Shown here: one piece after another, positions 6,903-14,654 of the stretch
Layout: each line of letters opens with the position of its first letter
Position numbering within the stretch: position 1 is the stretch's first letter
Assembly (NCBI GenBank): GCA_041497995.1
Contig: JBGQHM010000145.1
Location: forward strand, 1 to 14,654
Direction of reading: 5' to 3'
From: DATKMS01 sp041497995
Lineage (GTDB): Bacteria; Desulfobacterota; Binatia; HRBIN30
DNA: 14,654 nucleotides
Notes under the pieces: generated by a model
What the model was told of the DNA's origin: nothing
The model's database searches: none
What the model saw: the letters and a program-made list of their open reading frames with translations, nothing else
Position numbers and translations under genes: made by a program

Positions 6903-6966
6903 TGGTGTCAGCGCCGCGGACGCCGGCGCTGCTGAGGTGGGTTCTGTGTGCGCGGAAGTCGTCAGC

Positions 6967-8267
<1,301 letters not shown>

Positions 8268-8270
8268 GTC

Positions 8271-8351
8271 CTACACCTCGATCGCGCAGATCTCGGCAAA
8301 GGCGGTACGGTAACCGCTCACCAGAACGAAGTCAATTTTGTGTGCGAGTGT
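8271..8351 (-). other. 26-codon open extension between the epimerase stop and sucD
   Basis: After the epimerase TAA the same frame stays open for 26 codons, ending in FAEICAIEV and a TAG (8271-8273) three bases before the sucD GTG. No ATG is present; a GTG inside it could start only 16 codons. The ending overlaps the sucD Shine-Dalgarno sequence. It could be the tail of a gene lost by rearrangement or plain leader sequence. I do not recognise it. Confidence 0.25.
8307..8335 (-). promoter_or_regulatory. Possible sigma-70-type promoter for sucD operon
   Basis: On the minus strand TTGACT (complement of 8330-8335) is followed after 17 bases by TACCGT (complement of 8307-8312). The -35 matches five of six consensus bases, while the -10 is poor (three of six). 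The distance to the sucD start leaves a leader of about 33 bases. Such a promoter would let the housekeeping genes be expressed independently of the polysaccharide genes. Confidence 0.3.
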
Positions 8352-9311
8352 TTAGGACGCAGCGCGCGTCGGGGAGCTGTGGCCGAGAACAGCGCGCAGA
8401 TGGTCGAAGGTGCGGCGCATGCCGTCTTCGAAACCGACGGTGGGACGGTAGTGCAGTAAGCGCGTGGCCTTCTCGATGGAGGCCTGGGTGTGGCGCACAT
8501 CGCCGGCACGCGGTGGGGTGTGTTCGATGGTGATTTTGCGGCCGAGCAGTTTCTCAACGGTGCGGGCGATCTCGATCACCGAGTGGCGCGAGTCGCACGC
8601 GATGTTGAACACTTCACCGCCGACGCCCGGCGTCGTGCACGCCAGGAGGTTCGCTTGCACGACGTTGTCGATGTAGGTGAAGTCGCGCGACTGCTCGCCA
8701 TCGCCATGCACGATGATGGTCTCGTTGTTCATGGCGGCGCGCATGAACAAGGGGACAACGGCCGCATACTTCGATTCCGGGCTTTGCTTCGGGCCGAAGA
8801 CATTGAAGTAGCGCAGGCTCACCGTTTCGAGACCGTACAAGCGCGTAAACATCCGGCAGTACAGCTCGGCCGCAAGTTTGGCGACCGCGTACGGTGAGAT
8901 CGGCGCCGGGGTCTGGTCTTCGACCTTCGGCAGCAGCGGAGAGTCGCCGTACGCCGACGACGACGATGCATAGACGACGCGCTGCACTTTCGCCTCGCGC
9001 GCTGCCACCAGCAGCTGCAGCGTTCCGTGCGTGTTGACCGCGTCGGTGCTCAGCGGATCATCGACCGACCGCGGCACCGAGCGCAGTGCCGCCTGATGCG
9101 AGATGTACCGCACGCCGGTCACGGCGCGCCGCACGGCGTCCATGTCGCGCAGGTCCCCTTCGACGATCTCCACACGATCCTTGACGGCGGCCAGGTTGGC
9201 CGGGTCGCCCGTGGAGAAGTTGTCCAGAACCCGTACGCGCTCGCCCTTTGCCACGAGCGCATCGACGATGTTGGATCCGATGAATCCGGCGCCACCCGTT
9301 ACGAGGTACAT
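8352..9311 (-). CDS. NAD-dependent UDP-sugar 4-epimerase (WbpP/GalE-like SDR)
   Basis: The 319-residue extended SDR has the NAD-binding GGAGFIG (6-12), DNFSTG (30-35), and ASSSSAYGD (115-123). The catalytic YxxxK is Tyr141/Lys145 (YAVAK). RYFNVFGPKQSPESKYAAVVPLF and HGDGEQSRDFTYIDNVVQANLLA are very close in pattern to the WbpP/WbgU type of UDP-N-acetylglucosamine 4-epimerase. It probably makes UDP-GalNAc or UDP-Gal type donors for the polysaccharide. GalE or a related dehydratase activity cannot be excluded. The start ATG has a perfect AGGAGG (complement of 9316-9321) four bases ahead. It ends the polysaccharide block just before sucD. Confidence 0.85.
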   Translation of the reverse strand: MYLVTGGAGFIGSNIVDALVAKGERVRVLDNFSTGDPANLAAVKDRVEIVEGDLRDMDAVRRAVTGVRYISHQAALRSVPRSVDDPLSTDAVNTHGTLQLLVAAREAKVQRVVYASSSSAYGDSPLLPKVEDQTPAPISPYAVAKLAAELYCRMFTRLYGLETVSLRYFNVFGPKQSPESKYAAVVPLFMRAAMNNETIIVHGDGEQSRDFTYIDNVVQANLLACTTPGVGGEVFNIACDSRHSVIEIARTVEKLLGRKITIEHTPPRAGDVRHTQASIEKATRLLHYRPTVGFEDGMRRTFDHLRAVLGHSSPTRAAS

Positions 9312-9328
9312 CTTGCCTCCTCTTGCAC

Positions 9329-9670
9329 TCAGTTGTTTGTTGGCCCCCGTTCGCGGACGAGGCCATCGGACCCGCCTACCGCGACGCGCTTCAGAGGCGC
9401 GAGCGGCTTGGGCATGCTGTCGCCGTTGCGGTGCCCGAGTACCTCTTCGAGCGCGCTGACGCGCGCCTCCAGGTCTTGCGCATGACGCGACTTGCGTTCG
9501 CCGATCAGCGCGGCCCGTCCCCCTTCGAGGAAGGCGTTACGGATCTTGTACGCCGTCGTGTGGCTGACCCGGTAGTGAATCCGGATCTCGTCCAGACTAC
9601 GTTCGCGCTTGATCAGCGCGAGCGCCAGCGCGAACTTCTCTTCGAGGGTTAGTTTTTCTCGTGTTCTCAT
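9329..9670 (-). CDS. Small helix-turn-helix protein, transposase OrfA-like
   Basis: The 113-residue protein has a helix-turn-helix at about residues 24-50 (RSLDEIRIHYRVSHTTAYKI). FLEGGRAALIGERKS follows, then a short coiled coil, DLEARVSALEEVLGHR (about 65-80). This order is like the N-terminal part of IS3-type OrfA proteins. The last 30 residues are not like a transposase, and no OrfB, catalytic DDE domain or terminal repeats are near. It is either a degraded insertion sequence or a transposase domain adopted as a DNA-binding regulator. A good GGGAGGG site lies four bases before the ATG, and a perfect 15-base palindrome lies just upstream. Both favour a gene that is still expressed. Confidence 0.65.
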   Translation of the reverse strand: MRTREKLTLEEKFALALALIKRERSLDEIRIHYRVSHTTAYKIRNAFLEGGRAALIGERKSRHAQDLEARVSALEEVLGHRNGDSMPKPLAPLKRVAVGGSDGLVRERGPTNN

Positions 9671-9681
9671 ATGCCCTCCCT

Positions 9682-9696
9682 GAACAACCGTTGTTC
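9682..9696. promoter_or_regulatory. Perfect palindrome GAACAACCGTTGTTC, possible operator
   Basis: Two perfect 7-base half sites, GAACAAC and GTTGTTC, flank one central base. The palindrome sits 11 bases upstream of the ATG of the small helix-turn-helix gene and just before its ribosome-binding site. It has the size and symmetry of a dimeric repressor operator and could serve autoregulation. As RNA it would be a short, weak hairpin. Confidence 0.35.
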
Positions 9697-9715
9697 CGGG
9701 TCTCTAGATTCTCGT

Positions 9716-10783
9716 TCACTCAGCGGCCGACGCGCCGAAGAGCTCCGGCGCCGCGACGGATCCGCTCCGCAACCGTGGTGGTTGCGGTTCATCTGCAAAC
9801 CAGCGATGCCCAAAGCGCAGCAGGCCCACCAGAAAACCGGCGCCCCAACTGAGGTGCATCGTCGCGAAGGCCAGCGCGACCAGCGGCACATGCCGCCCAC
9901 CGTGGCGTCGCACCGTCACCAGCGCGGCCGCCGTCAGCGCGACGGCGTAGACGCCCCCAATCGCCACAAAGGCTACCGCTGCCCATCTGCTCCATGCCGC
10001 CAGCAGTGCGCTCACCACCAATGCCAGCACGAACAGCGGCGGCACAAACTGGCGGGCACTCATTTGGCGCGGGTGCTTCTGCAGCACGCGAATCTTCCAC
10101 ACTCCGTACTGGAAGAACTGTCGCGCCAACGTCCTCAGGCTCTGCCGGTTCTGATAGTGCGACCGCATGCGCATGGTCAGCCAGATCCGACCACCCAGCT
10201 TTCGCAAGCGGTAGTTCAGCTCGTCGTCCTGGTTGCGCACCAGCTCCTCGTCGAAGAGACCGATGCGCTCGAAGGCGGTGCGCGCGTACATGCCCATGTA
10301 GACCGTGTCGACTTCGCGGTCCTCCGTGGCGAGGTGAAAGTAGGCGCCGATGCCGAAGCGCGATGCCATTGCCTGGGCCACGGCGTCCCCGAACGGGCCA
10401 CCGCCCACCGCGACCATCGGGCCACCTACGTTGTCGGCACCGGTACGCTGCAGGGCCTCGACGCCCATCCGCATGTAGTCGGGCGCCAAATGCGTGTGCC
10501 CATCGACACGCATGATGATGTCGCCACGCGCCGCACGAATCGCGGTGTTGAGGGCGGTGGGCACGATGCGCTGCGGATTGTGCAGCACACGGACGCGGCC
10601 GGTGCGTTGCGCGTAGCCCTCGACGACGCGCACCGAATCATCCGTCGATGCGCCGTCGACGACCAAGACTTCGTAGCCCTCCGCCAGATAGTCTTGTGCC
10701 AGCACGGAATCGAGGCAGGCGCCGATCGACTGAGCCTCGTTGCGCATCGGGATCATTACGGTCACGAAGGGCCGCTCGTTCAT
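9716..10783 (-). CDS. Glycosyltransferase family 2, ExoA-like, with C-terminal membrane segments
   Basis: The 355-residue protein has VTVMIPMRNEAQSI (7-20), VVDGASTDDS (41-50), IVPTALNTAI (73-82), and IIMRVDGHTHLAPDY (89-103), where the VDGH holds the DXD-like acid. QDDELNYRLRKLG (185-197) occupies the ED-x-x-R position. QYGVWKIRVLQKHPRQ (225-240) and the FVPPLFVL after it are typical of ExoA-type succinoglycan glucosyltransferases. About three hydrophobic helices follow (247-264, 266-290, 298-323). It adds a sugar to a lipid-linked repeat unit at the inner membrane. I chose ATG 10783, 16 bases after the stop of the SGNH gene. A longer frame to 10861 would overlap that gene and adds low-complexity sequence. 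Confidence 0.88.
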   Translation of the reverse strand: MNERPFVTVMIPMRNEAQSIGACLDSVLAQDYLAEGYEVLVVDGASTDDSVRVVEGYAQRTGRVRVLHNPQRIVPTALNTAIRAARGDIIMRVDGHTHLAPDYMRMGVEALQRTGADNVGGPMVAVGGGPFGDAVAQAMASRFGIGAYFHLATEDREVDTVYMGMYARTAFERIGLFDEELVRNQDDELNYRLRKLGGRIWLTMRMRSHYQNRQSLRTLARQFFQYGVWKIRVLQKHPRQMSARQFVPPLFVLALVVSALLAAWSRWAAVAFVAIGGVYAVALTAAALVTVRRHGGRHVPLVALAFATMHLSWGAGFLVGLLRFGHRWFADEPQPPRLRSGSVAAPELFGASAAE

Positions 10784-10799
10784 GGCTTCCGCCGTCGCA

Positions 10800-12383
10800 C
10801 TAGTTGAGCTGTGCCGCCGCCTGGCCGCGCTCGCCCATCGCATCGCGGATGATGTCGGCATACGTGTGCCCGATCTTGATCTCGCCGACGTAGTTGACGT
10901 GAATCGAATCGTTGAAGTCCTCAGCTGGCAGACTGTTCACCAAGTTGTAGAACCGGACGTGCGGGTAGGTCTGCGCCAGCCGTTCGAAGAACTGGAGATA
11001 GCCCCGATAGTACGTCCCGGTCTGGTAGTCGCCGACCAAGGGGCTCTCGGGTGTGTTGACGAGCACCACGCTGACCCCGCGCCGTGAAAGGTCCGCCACG
11101 AGCTGTTCGAGCTGGGCGAACTCGCCTGTCGGTTCGAACGGGTCGTCACGCACCCGCAGCTTGGAGTCCCGCCAGGCGCGGAACCGTATGCCGAAATCGT
11201 TCTCTGCCGCCAGCGCCGCCTCCCACTTGCGTACGAAGGCATCGCCCGTGGTGCGGCCCATGCGAAGAAACTCCGACGGCGTGCCGTCGTCGACCGGGGG
11301 ATAGCGGAAAGGCGGTCGGGTCCCGTTGGCTGCTGCGTCAACCGGACTGGTGCGCACTTGGACGCCGAGGAGCCGAAAGTCATCGGACATACCCGCGGCG
11401 CGTGGGCTCCAGAGGCTATCAGCCGTGACGTCGAGAATCCGACCATGCGGTGCCGGCAGTGGCACGTCGACCGTCTTCCAGCCGGGCTCGGTCTCAACGC
11501 GCTGGGCAAGGACGTGCCGACCCATCGCGAACGTGAGCGTGACCGTCCCGCGCTGGCGCAGCCATTCGGGATGGACGAAGTACTTGATCTGCTGTGTCGG
11601 CGCGTCGCTGACCGGGAGACCGAAGCGCTGCTTGCTGTATCCATCCGGATACCACCCGTAGGGCCGCTTGGGCGACCGGCCGCGGATCCATTGCGCGAGC
11701 ACACGCATGTGATCCTGCACACACGAACGGATCGGCCGGCGATAGCGGTACAGGTTGCTCACCGACGCCAACGCCAAGTCCAACTTCCCCGACACCGTCG
11801 AGATGAACGGCCAGCGGTGACGCAGCGTCGTCCATGGTGGGAGCACATATTGCACGTCACGTTTCAGATCGCCCTCGAAGCTCGGATTCAGAAAGTCCTG
11901 GAAGTTGAGCATGACGATCACCACATCGGGCTGCATCCGTTGCTGCTCGGCCTCGAAGACGAGGCGGTAGTCCGACGGTTTCATCCCCGGCTTCATCAGA
12001 CGGTGCACATCCACCTGGGTTGAGTGCTGCGAAGCGTTCACCAGCCGCTCCACCTGATATCCGTCAAGCGACCCGGCGACTGAGCTGCCGAAGGCGACGA
12101 CGCGGATCGCCTCGGGCGGCTTCGTTTGCTCCAGCCGGTGAACGTCGAGCAAGAACTGATAGCCGTAGTCCGCTGCGCGACTCGTGAGCTTCGGTATCCG
12201 CCAGAAGTAGAGGTTGAATGCGGCATCCAAGAGCACCAGCAGGAGGATCGGGATCAGCGCCATGAATCGCGAGCGCTGCGATGGCCGCCCCCCTAGCAAC
12301 CCGTCGGACTTGGCAGCCCGTAGCGACCCATCGGGGAGCGGGCCGTAGAAATGACGCCGGCCGCAGGCCCTAGAATCGGACAT
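10800..12383 (-). CDS. Membrane-anchored SGNH-type protein, partner of MBOAT acyltransferase
   Basis: The 527-residue protein has one N-terminal membrane helix (about 40-60, FMALIPILLLVLLDAAFNLYF), then a large domain expected outside the cytoplasmic membrane. VVAFGSSVAG (95-104) gives the GxS nucleophile block with Ser at about 101. MLNFQDF (158-164) lies near the block III position, and NDSIHVN (491-497) holds the D-x-x-H dyad. This is the DltD/AlgJ/AlgX-like arrangement. Between the two halves, about residues 270-350, lies an apparent beta-sandwich (VTLTFAMGRHVL, GWKTVDVPLP, RLLGVQVR). It probably completes or directs transfer of the acyl group delivered by the MBOAT protein. ATG 12383 overlaps the MBOAT stop by 14 bases and has no Shine-Dalgarno sequence; ATG 12263 is a possible shorter start. 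Confidence 0.75.
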   Translation of the reverse strand: MSDSRACGRRHFYGPLPDGSLRAAKSDGLLGGRPSQRSRFMALIPILLLVLLDAAFNLYFWRIPKLTSRAADYGYQFLLDVHRLEQTKPPEAIRVVAFGSSVAGSLDGYQVERLVNASQHSTQVDVHRLMKPGMKPSDYRLVFEAEQQRMQPDVVIVMLNFQDFLNPSFEGDLKRDVQYVLPPWTTLRHRWPFISTVSGKLDLALASVSNLYRYRRPIRSCVQDHMRVLAQWIRGRSPKRPYGWYPDGYSKQRFGLPVSDAPTQQIKYFVHPEWLRQRGTVTLTFAMGRHVLAQRVETEPGWKTVDVPLPAPHGRILDVTADSLWSPRAAGMSDDFRLLGVQVRTSPVDAAANGTRPPFRYPPVDDGTPSEFLRMGRTTGDAFVRKWEAALAAENDFGIRFRAWRDSKLRVRDDPFEPTGEFAQLEQLVADLSRRGVSVVLVNTPESPLVGDYQTGTYYRGYLQFFERLAQTYPHVRFYNLVNSLPAEDFNDSIHVNYVGEIKIGHTYADIIRDAMGERGQAAAQLN

Positions 12384-13851
12384 AGATGAACTGTTTCGAG
12401 TCGCCCTCACCCCAGATGAGGATGGCAAAGCCCAATGCGAAGTACGCGCCCCAACGGACCCAACTCGGCGCGCTCATCACGATGCGCGACAGCGCCCCGC
12501 GGTGTCGCAGCACGTGCACCGCCTCCATGATCAGCACGCCGCTGCAGACGATCAGCACGTCGGCGGCACTCCAGCGCAGATGTCCTTTGCCCGCGAGGCC
12601 GTGAAGCGTGCCGTGACTCAGACCGGCGGCGGCGCGCACGATCCCCCGCCCTGCTTGAGCCAGAATGAAGAACGCGTCGCCGAGCGTTGCCGCGCGGAAG
12701 AACACGAACGACGCCACGACCATGTTGAAGGTCACCAGCGGCCCGCTGAACGTGTGCAACCAGCTGAGCATGCGATGCCGTTGCAGGAACTTCTTGCGCC
12801 GCCGCTGGGTCAACGTCGAGCCGATCAGGTACGCGGCGTGAAGCAGGCCAAAGACTACGTATGTCCAACGCGGGCCGTGCCACACGCCGATCGCCACCAT
12901 GTTGATCGCCAGGCTTCCAATCAATCCGGCTTGGCCCCAATCGCGCAGGGCCATCCGCAACGGCGTGAAGACGTAGTCGCCGAGCCACGACGTCAGGGTC
13001 ATGTGCCACCGGCGCCAGAAGTCCGCGATGTTCTCGGCGTAGAACGGTGCGTCGAAGTTGGGCGGCGATTCTATTCCGAACAACCGTGCCGTGCCGATCG
13101 CGATGTCGGTCACGCCGGAGAAGTCCGCATAGAGTTGCAGCGCGAACAGGTAGCTCGCCAACACCGGCATCAGACCGGAGAACGCGGCCGGATGATCGAA
13201 CACCTGGTCGACCGGCACGCCCAAGCGGTCTGCCACCACCAACTTCTTGAAGAAGCCGAAGAGCATCAGCCGCAGCCCACTCGCCACCATCGCCGGCGGA
13301 GCCGGCGCGAGTGTCGCAACCTGACTCAGGAAGCTCCCGGCACGCTGAATCGGGCCGCTGAGAATCTGCGGAAAGAACGCGGCGTAGGTCGCCAAGGCGG
13401 AGAAGTCTTTGCACGGTGGAATGCGCTCCCAGTGGACGTCGATCAAGTAGCTGATCAATTTTAGCGTGTAGTACGAGATGCCGACCGCCCCGACAAAGTT
13501 CGCGGCGACGGCTCGCGACAGCCACGGCACGCCGCCCGCGACCTCGGCGATGACCCCACTCAGACTGCTCAAATACTTGAACGCGGCCAGCGGTAGCAGC
13601 AGCAACACGATGCCGGCCGTCAAGTAGCGTTGCCGCTGGGCCTCGCTTGGTGCCGTCGCGATGCGTTGCGCCAGCACGAACGCAACGCCGGTCGTAACCA
13701 GTAGCACCGCCGCGAAGCGCACACTCCAGGTACAGTAGAAGGCGTACGACGCGGCCAGCAGGTACCAACGGCGCCAGGCAGCCGGACACAGCGGATACGC
13801 GCCCGCCACCACCACCAGGAAGGCTACGAACTCGAGCGAGTTGAACAGCAC
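12370..13851 (-). CDS. MBOAT-family membrane O-acyltransferase (AlgI/DltB-like)
   Basis: The 493-residue protein has about ten or more hydrophobic segments. It carries the MBOAT landmarks LFNSLEF at the N-terminus, GISYYTLKLISYLIDV (about 124-139), FFPQILSGPIQR (159-170), and YADFSGVTDIAIG (241-253). FWRRWHMTLTSWLGDYVFTPL (278-298) includes one conserved His, and GVWHGPRWTYVVFGLLHA (322-339) includes the catalytic His at about 325. AlgI and DltB pass acyl groups through the membrane to O-positions on extracellular polymers. The carrier protein gene directly upstream points to a carrier-bound donor, as with DltB and DltC. The start is GTG (complement of 13849-13851), 15 bases after the carrier protein stop, with only a weak ribosome-binding site. 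It overlaps the SGNH gene. Confidence 0.93.
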   Translation of the reverse strand: MLFNSLEFVAFLVVVAGAYPLCPAAWRRWYLLAASYAFYCTWSVRFAAVLLVTTGVAFVLAQRIATAPSEAQRQRYLTAGIVLLLLPLAAFKYLSSLSGVIAEVAGGVPWLSRAVAANFVGAVGISYYTLKLISYLIDVHWERIPPCKDFSALATYAAFFPQILSGPIQRAGSFLSQVATLAPAPPAMVASGLRLMLFGFFKKLVVADRLGVPVDQVFDHPAAFSGLMPVLASYLFALQLYADFSGVTDIAIGTARLFGIESPPNFDAPFYAENIADFWRRWHMTLTSWLGDYVFTPLRMALRDWGQAGLIGSLAINMVAIGVWHGPRWTYVVFGLLHAAYLIGSTLTQRRRKKFLQRHRMLSWLHTFSGPLVTFNMVVASFVFFRAATLGDAFFILAQAGRGIVRAAAGLSHGTLHGLAGKGHLRWSAADVLIVCSGVLIMEAVHVLRHRGALSRIVMSAPSWVRWGAYFALGFAILIWGEGDSKQFIYVRF

Positions 13852-13866
13852 CGCCGGACTTTTCTG

Positions 13867-14109
13867 CTACGGCAACTTGCTAGCGATCAAGGCGACGAAT
13901 TCACCGACGTTGGCGAGGTTGTTGACCTCCTTGGTGGTGAACTTGACCTTGAATGCTCCCTCCACGGCGACGATCAAGTTGATATGATTCAGCGAGTCCC
14001 ACTCCTCGATGTCCTTCGCCGTCATCGCGTCGTTGATCTCGATCGAGTCGTCATCAAAGACATCGCGAAAGATGTCCGTCAGGCGCCCCCTGATCTCCGG
14101 CGCACTCAT
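13867..14109 (-). CDS. Free-standing acyl carrier protein
   Basis: The 80-residue acidic protein has the four-helix carrier layout. The phosphopantetheine site is EEWDSLNHINLI, with Ser at about 39. WDSLNH rather than ADSLDT is the style of dedicated carrier proteins in secondary-metabolite and polysaccharide loci, not of fatty-acid AcpP. It would be cytoplasmic and loaded by the FkbH-like enzyme encoded 40 bases upstream, then hand its acyl group to the MBOAT protein encoded just downstream. ATG 14109 has GAGG (complement of 14114-14117) four bases ahead. Confidence 0.92.
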   Translation of the reverse strand: MSAPEIRGRLTDIFRDVFDDDSIEINDAMTAKDIEEWDSLNHINLIVAVEGAFKVKFTTKEVNNLANVGEFVALIASKLP

Positions 14110-14149
14110 CGTGCCTCACCCGCCCTGCGGTGCGTATCGCGCTCGACCC

Positions 14150-14654
14150 TCATGCCGCCTCCTTCATGCACACTTCCTTGGCCTGATACGCCGACACGCG
14201 CAAACGCCAGACCGTCGCGCCATCCTCGCGTTCCTCGCCGCGCTCGAAACCGAACTGCTGGTAGAACTCTTTCACCATGCCGTTCTTCGCGGTTGGAATG
14301 TAGGTGCCGACCAGCACCTCGCAACCGTGCACCTGCGCCAGTGCCACGACCTGGTTCATCGCGTATTGCTCGACACCGCGGCCCAACACGCGGCAGCTCA
14401 TCAACCACGAATCGATCTCCATCACCGGCAGCCGCTTGCGCAGAATGATCACCGAGACTAGTCCGTTGTCGCCCAGCTTGTCGGCCAGCGTCACGTACAA
14501 CGGGATGCACTCGTCCTCGCGCTCCGCCATCGCCGTGCACTCTGCCACGCTGTAGCGCCGGGTGGTCAGATTGAACTGATTGCTGCGCTGGATAAGTTGG
14601 GCGATGCGCGGCAAATGAAAGGCGTCGAAGCGTCGCATGGTCACGCGCATATCG
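14150..14654 (-). CDS. FkbH-like protein (HAD-IIIC family), C-terminal GNAT-like domain, 5' part outside window
   Basis: The frame is open to the window edge, and about 168 residues are visible. FHLPRIAQLIQRSNQFNLTTRRYS is the linker and first helix typical of FkbH-family proteins. DNGLVSVIIL, IDSWLMSCRVLGRGVE and GTYIPTAKNGMVKEFYQQFGF follow in the family order. The visible part is the C-terminal GNAT-like acyltransferase half. The HAD-type phosphatase half should lie beyond 14654. In polyketide pathways FkbH proteins take 1,3-bisphosphoglycerate, dephosphorylate it and give glyceryl-carrier protein. The apparent ATG at 14650 is internal, because the conserved sequence runs straight through it. 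It is the first visible gene of the polysaccharide block. Confidence 0.88.
   Translation of the reverse strand, partial: DMRVTMRRFDAFHLPRIAQLIQRSNQFNLTTRRYSVAECTAMAEREDECIPLYVTLADKLGDNGLVSVIILRKRLPVMEIDSWLMSCRVLGRGVEQYAMNQVVALAQVHGCEVLVGTYIPTAKNGMVKEFYQQFGFERGEEREDGATVWRLRVSAYQAKEVCMKEAA

Noticed and set aside
9671..10807. 378-codon plus-strand frame opposite the ExoA-like glycosyltransferase
   Set aside because: It is an antisense shadow; the minus-strand gene has full family motifs and this frame has none.
12502..13464. 320-codon plus-strand frame opposite the MBOAT gene
   Set aside because: It is an antisense shadow with composition dominated by Arg, His, Gln and Glu, no recognisable motif and no ribosome-binding site.
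12407..13789. 460-codon reading frame on the minus strand inside the MBOAT gene
   Set aside because: It is an alternate frame of a clear MBOAT gene in GC-rich DNA. Its translation is rich in Arg, Gly and Ala with no domain or membrane pattern.

Overview
This window is GC-rich bacterial chromosome, probably from a Gram-negative soil or groundwater lineage. The gene order sucD-ndk-rlmN and the many GTG starts suggest a deltaproteobacterial-type genome (Desulfobacterota, Myxococcota or Binatota), but that placement is inference. Everything from about 1.93 kb to the right edge is on the minus strand. Only the first 1.9 kb is on the plus strand.

Left flank (1-1914, plus strand). The edge holds the end of a broken class I methyltransferase that stops just after its SAM-binding motif. 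A ComB-like phosphatase gene with clearly lower GC follows. Immediately downstream of it is a 63-bp imperfect palindrome built like an integron attC site. A GC-rich TIGR00027-type methyltransferase gene comes next. This end looks like recently acquired, cassette-like DNA.

Housekeeping block (1932-8267, minus strand). Read in its own direction the order is sucD, ndk, rlmN, a diacylglycerol-kinase-type lipid kinase, mtnP (methylthioadenosine phosphorylase), a PfkB-family kinase and a polyprenyl-phosphate-type glycosyltransferase with two C-terminal membrane segments. Many junctions are 4-bp overlaps or gaps of a few bases, so it is probably one operon. sucC is not next to sucD; a sugar epimerase gene lies there instead. 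Two small repeat-like palindromes sit in the two larger gaps, before the lipid kinase and before the PfkB kinase.

Surface-polysaccharide block (8352-14654, minus strand). Read in its own direction it has the C-terminal part of an FkbH-like protein (cut by the window edge), a free-standing acyl carrier protein, an MBOAT O-acyltransferase, a membrane-anchored SGNH-type protein, an ExoA-like glycosyltransferase, a small transposase-like helix-turn-helix protein and a WbpP/GalE-like UDP-sugar epimerase.

The most interesting reading is that FkbH, carrier protein, MBOAT and SGNH form a Dlt-like export and esterification machine. FkbH-family enzymes load glyceryl groups from 1,3-bisphosphoglycerate onto carrier proteins in polyketide pathways. 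Here the glyceryl-carrier would be used to decorate an extracytoplasmic polysaccharide, with FkbH taking the place of the DltA ligase. The families are visible in the sequence. The glyceryl substrate and the polysaccharide acceptor are inference.
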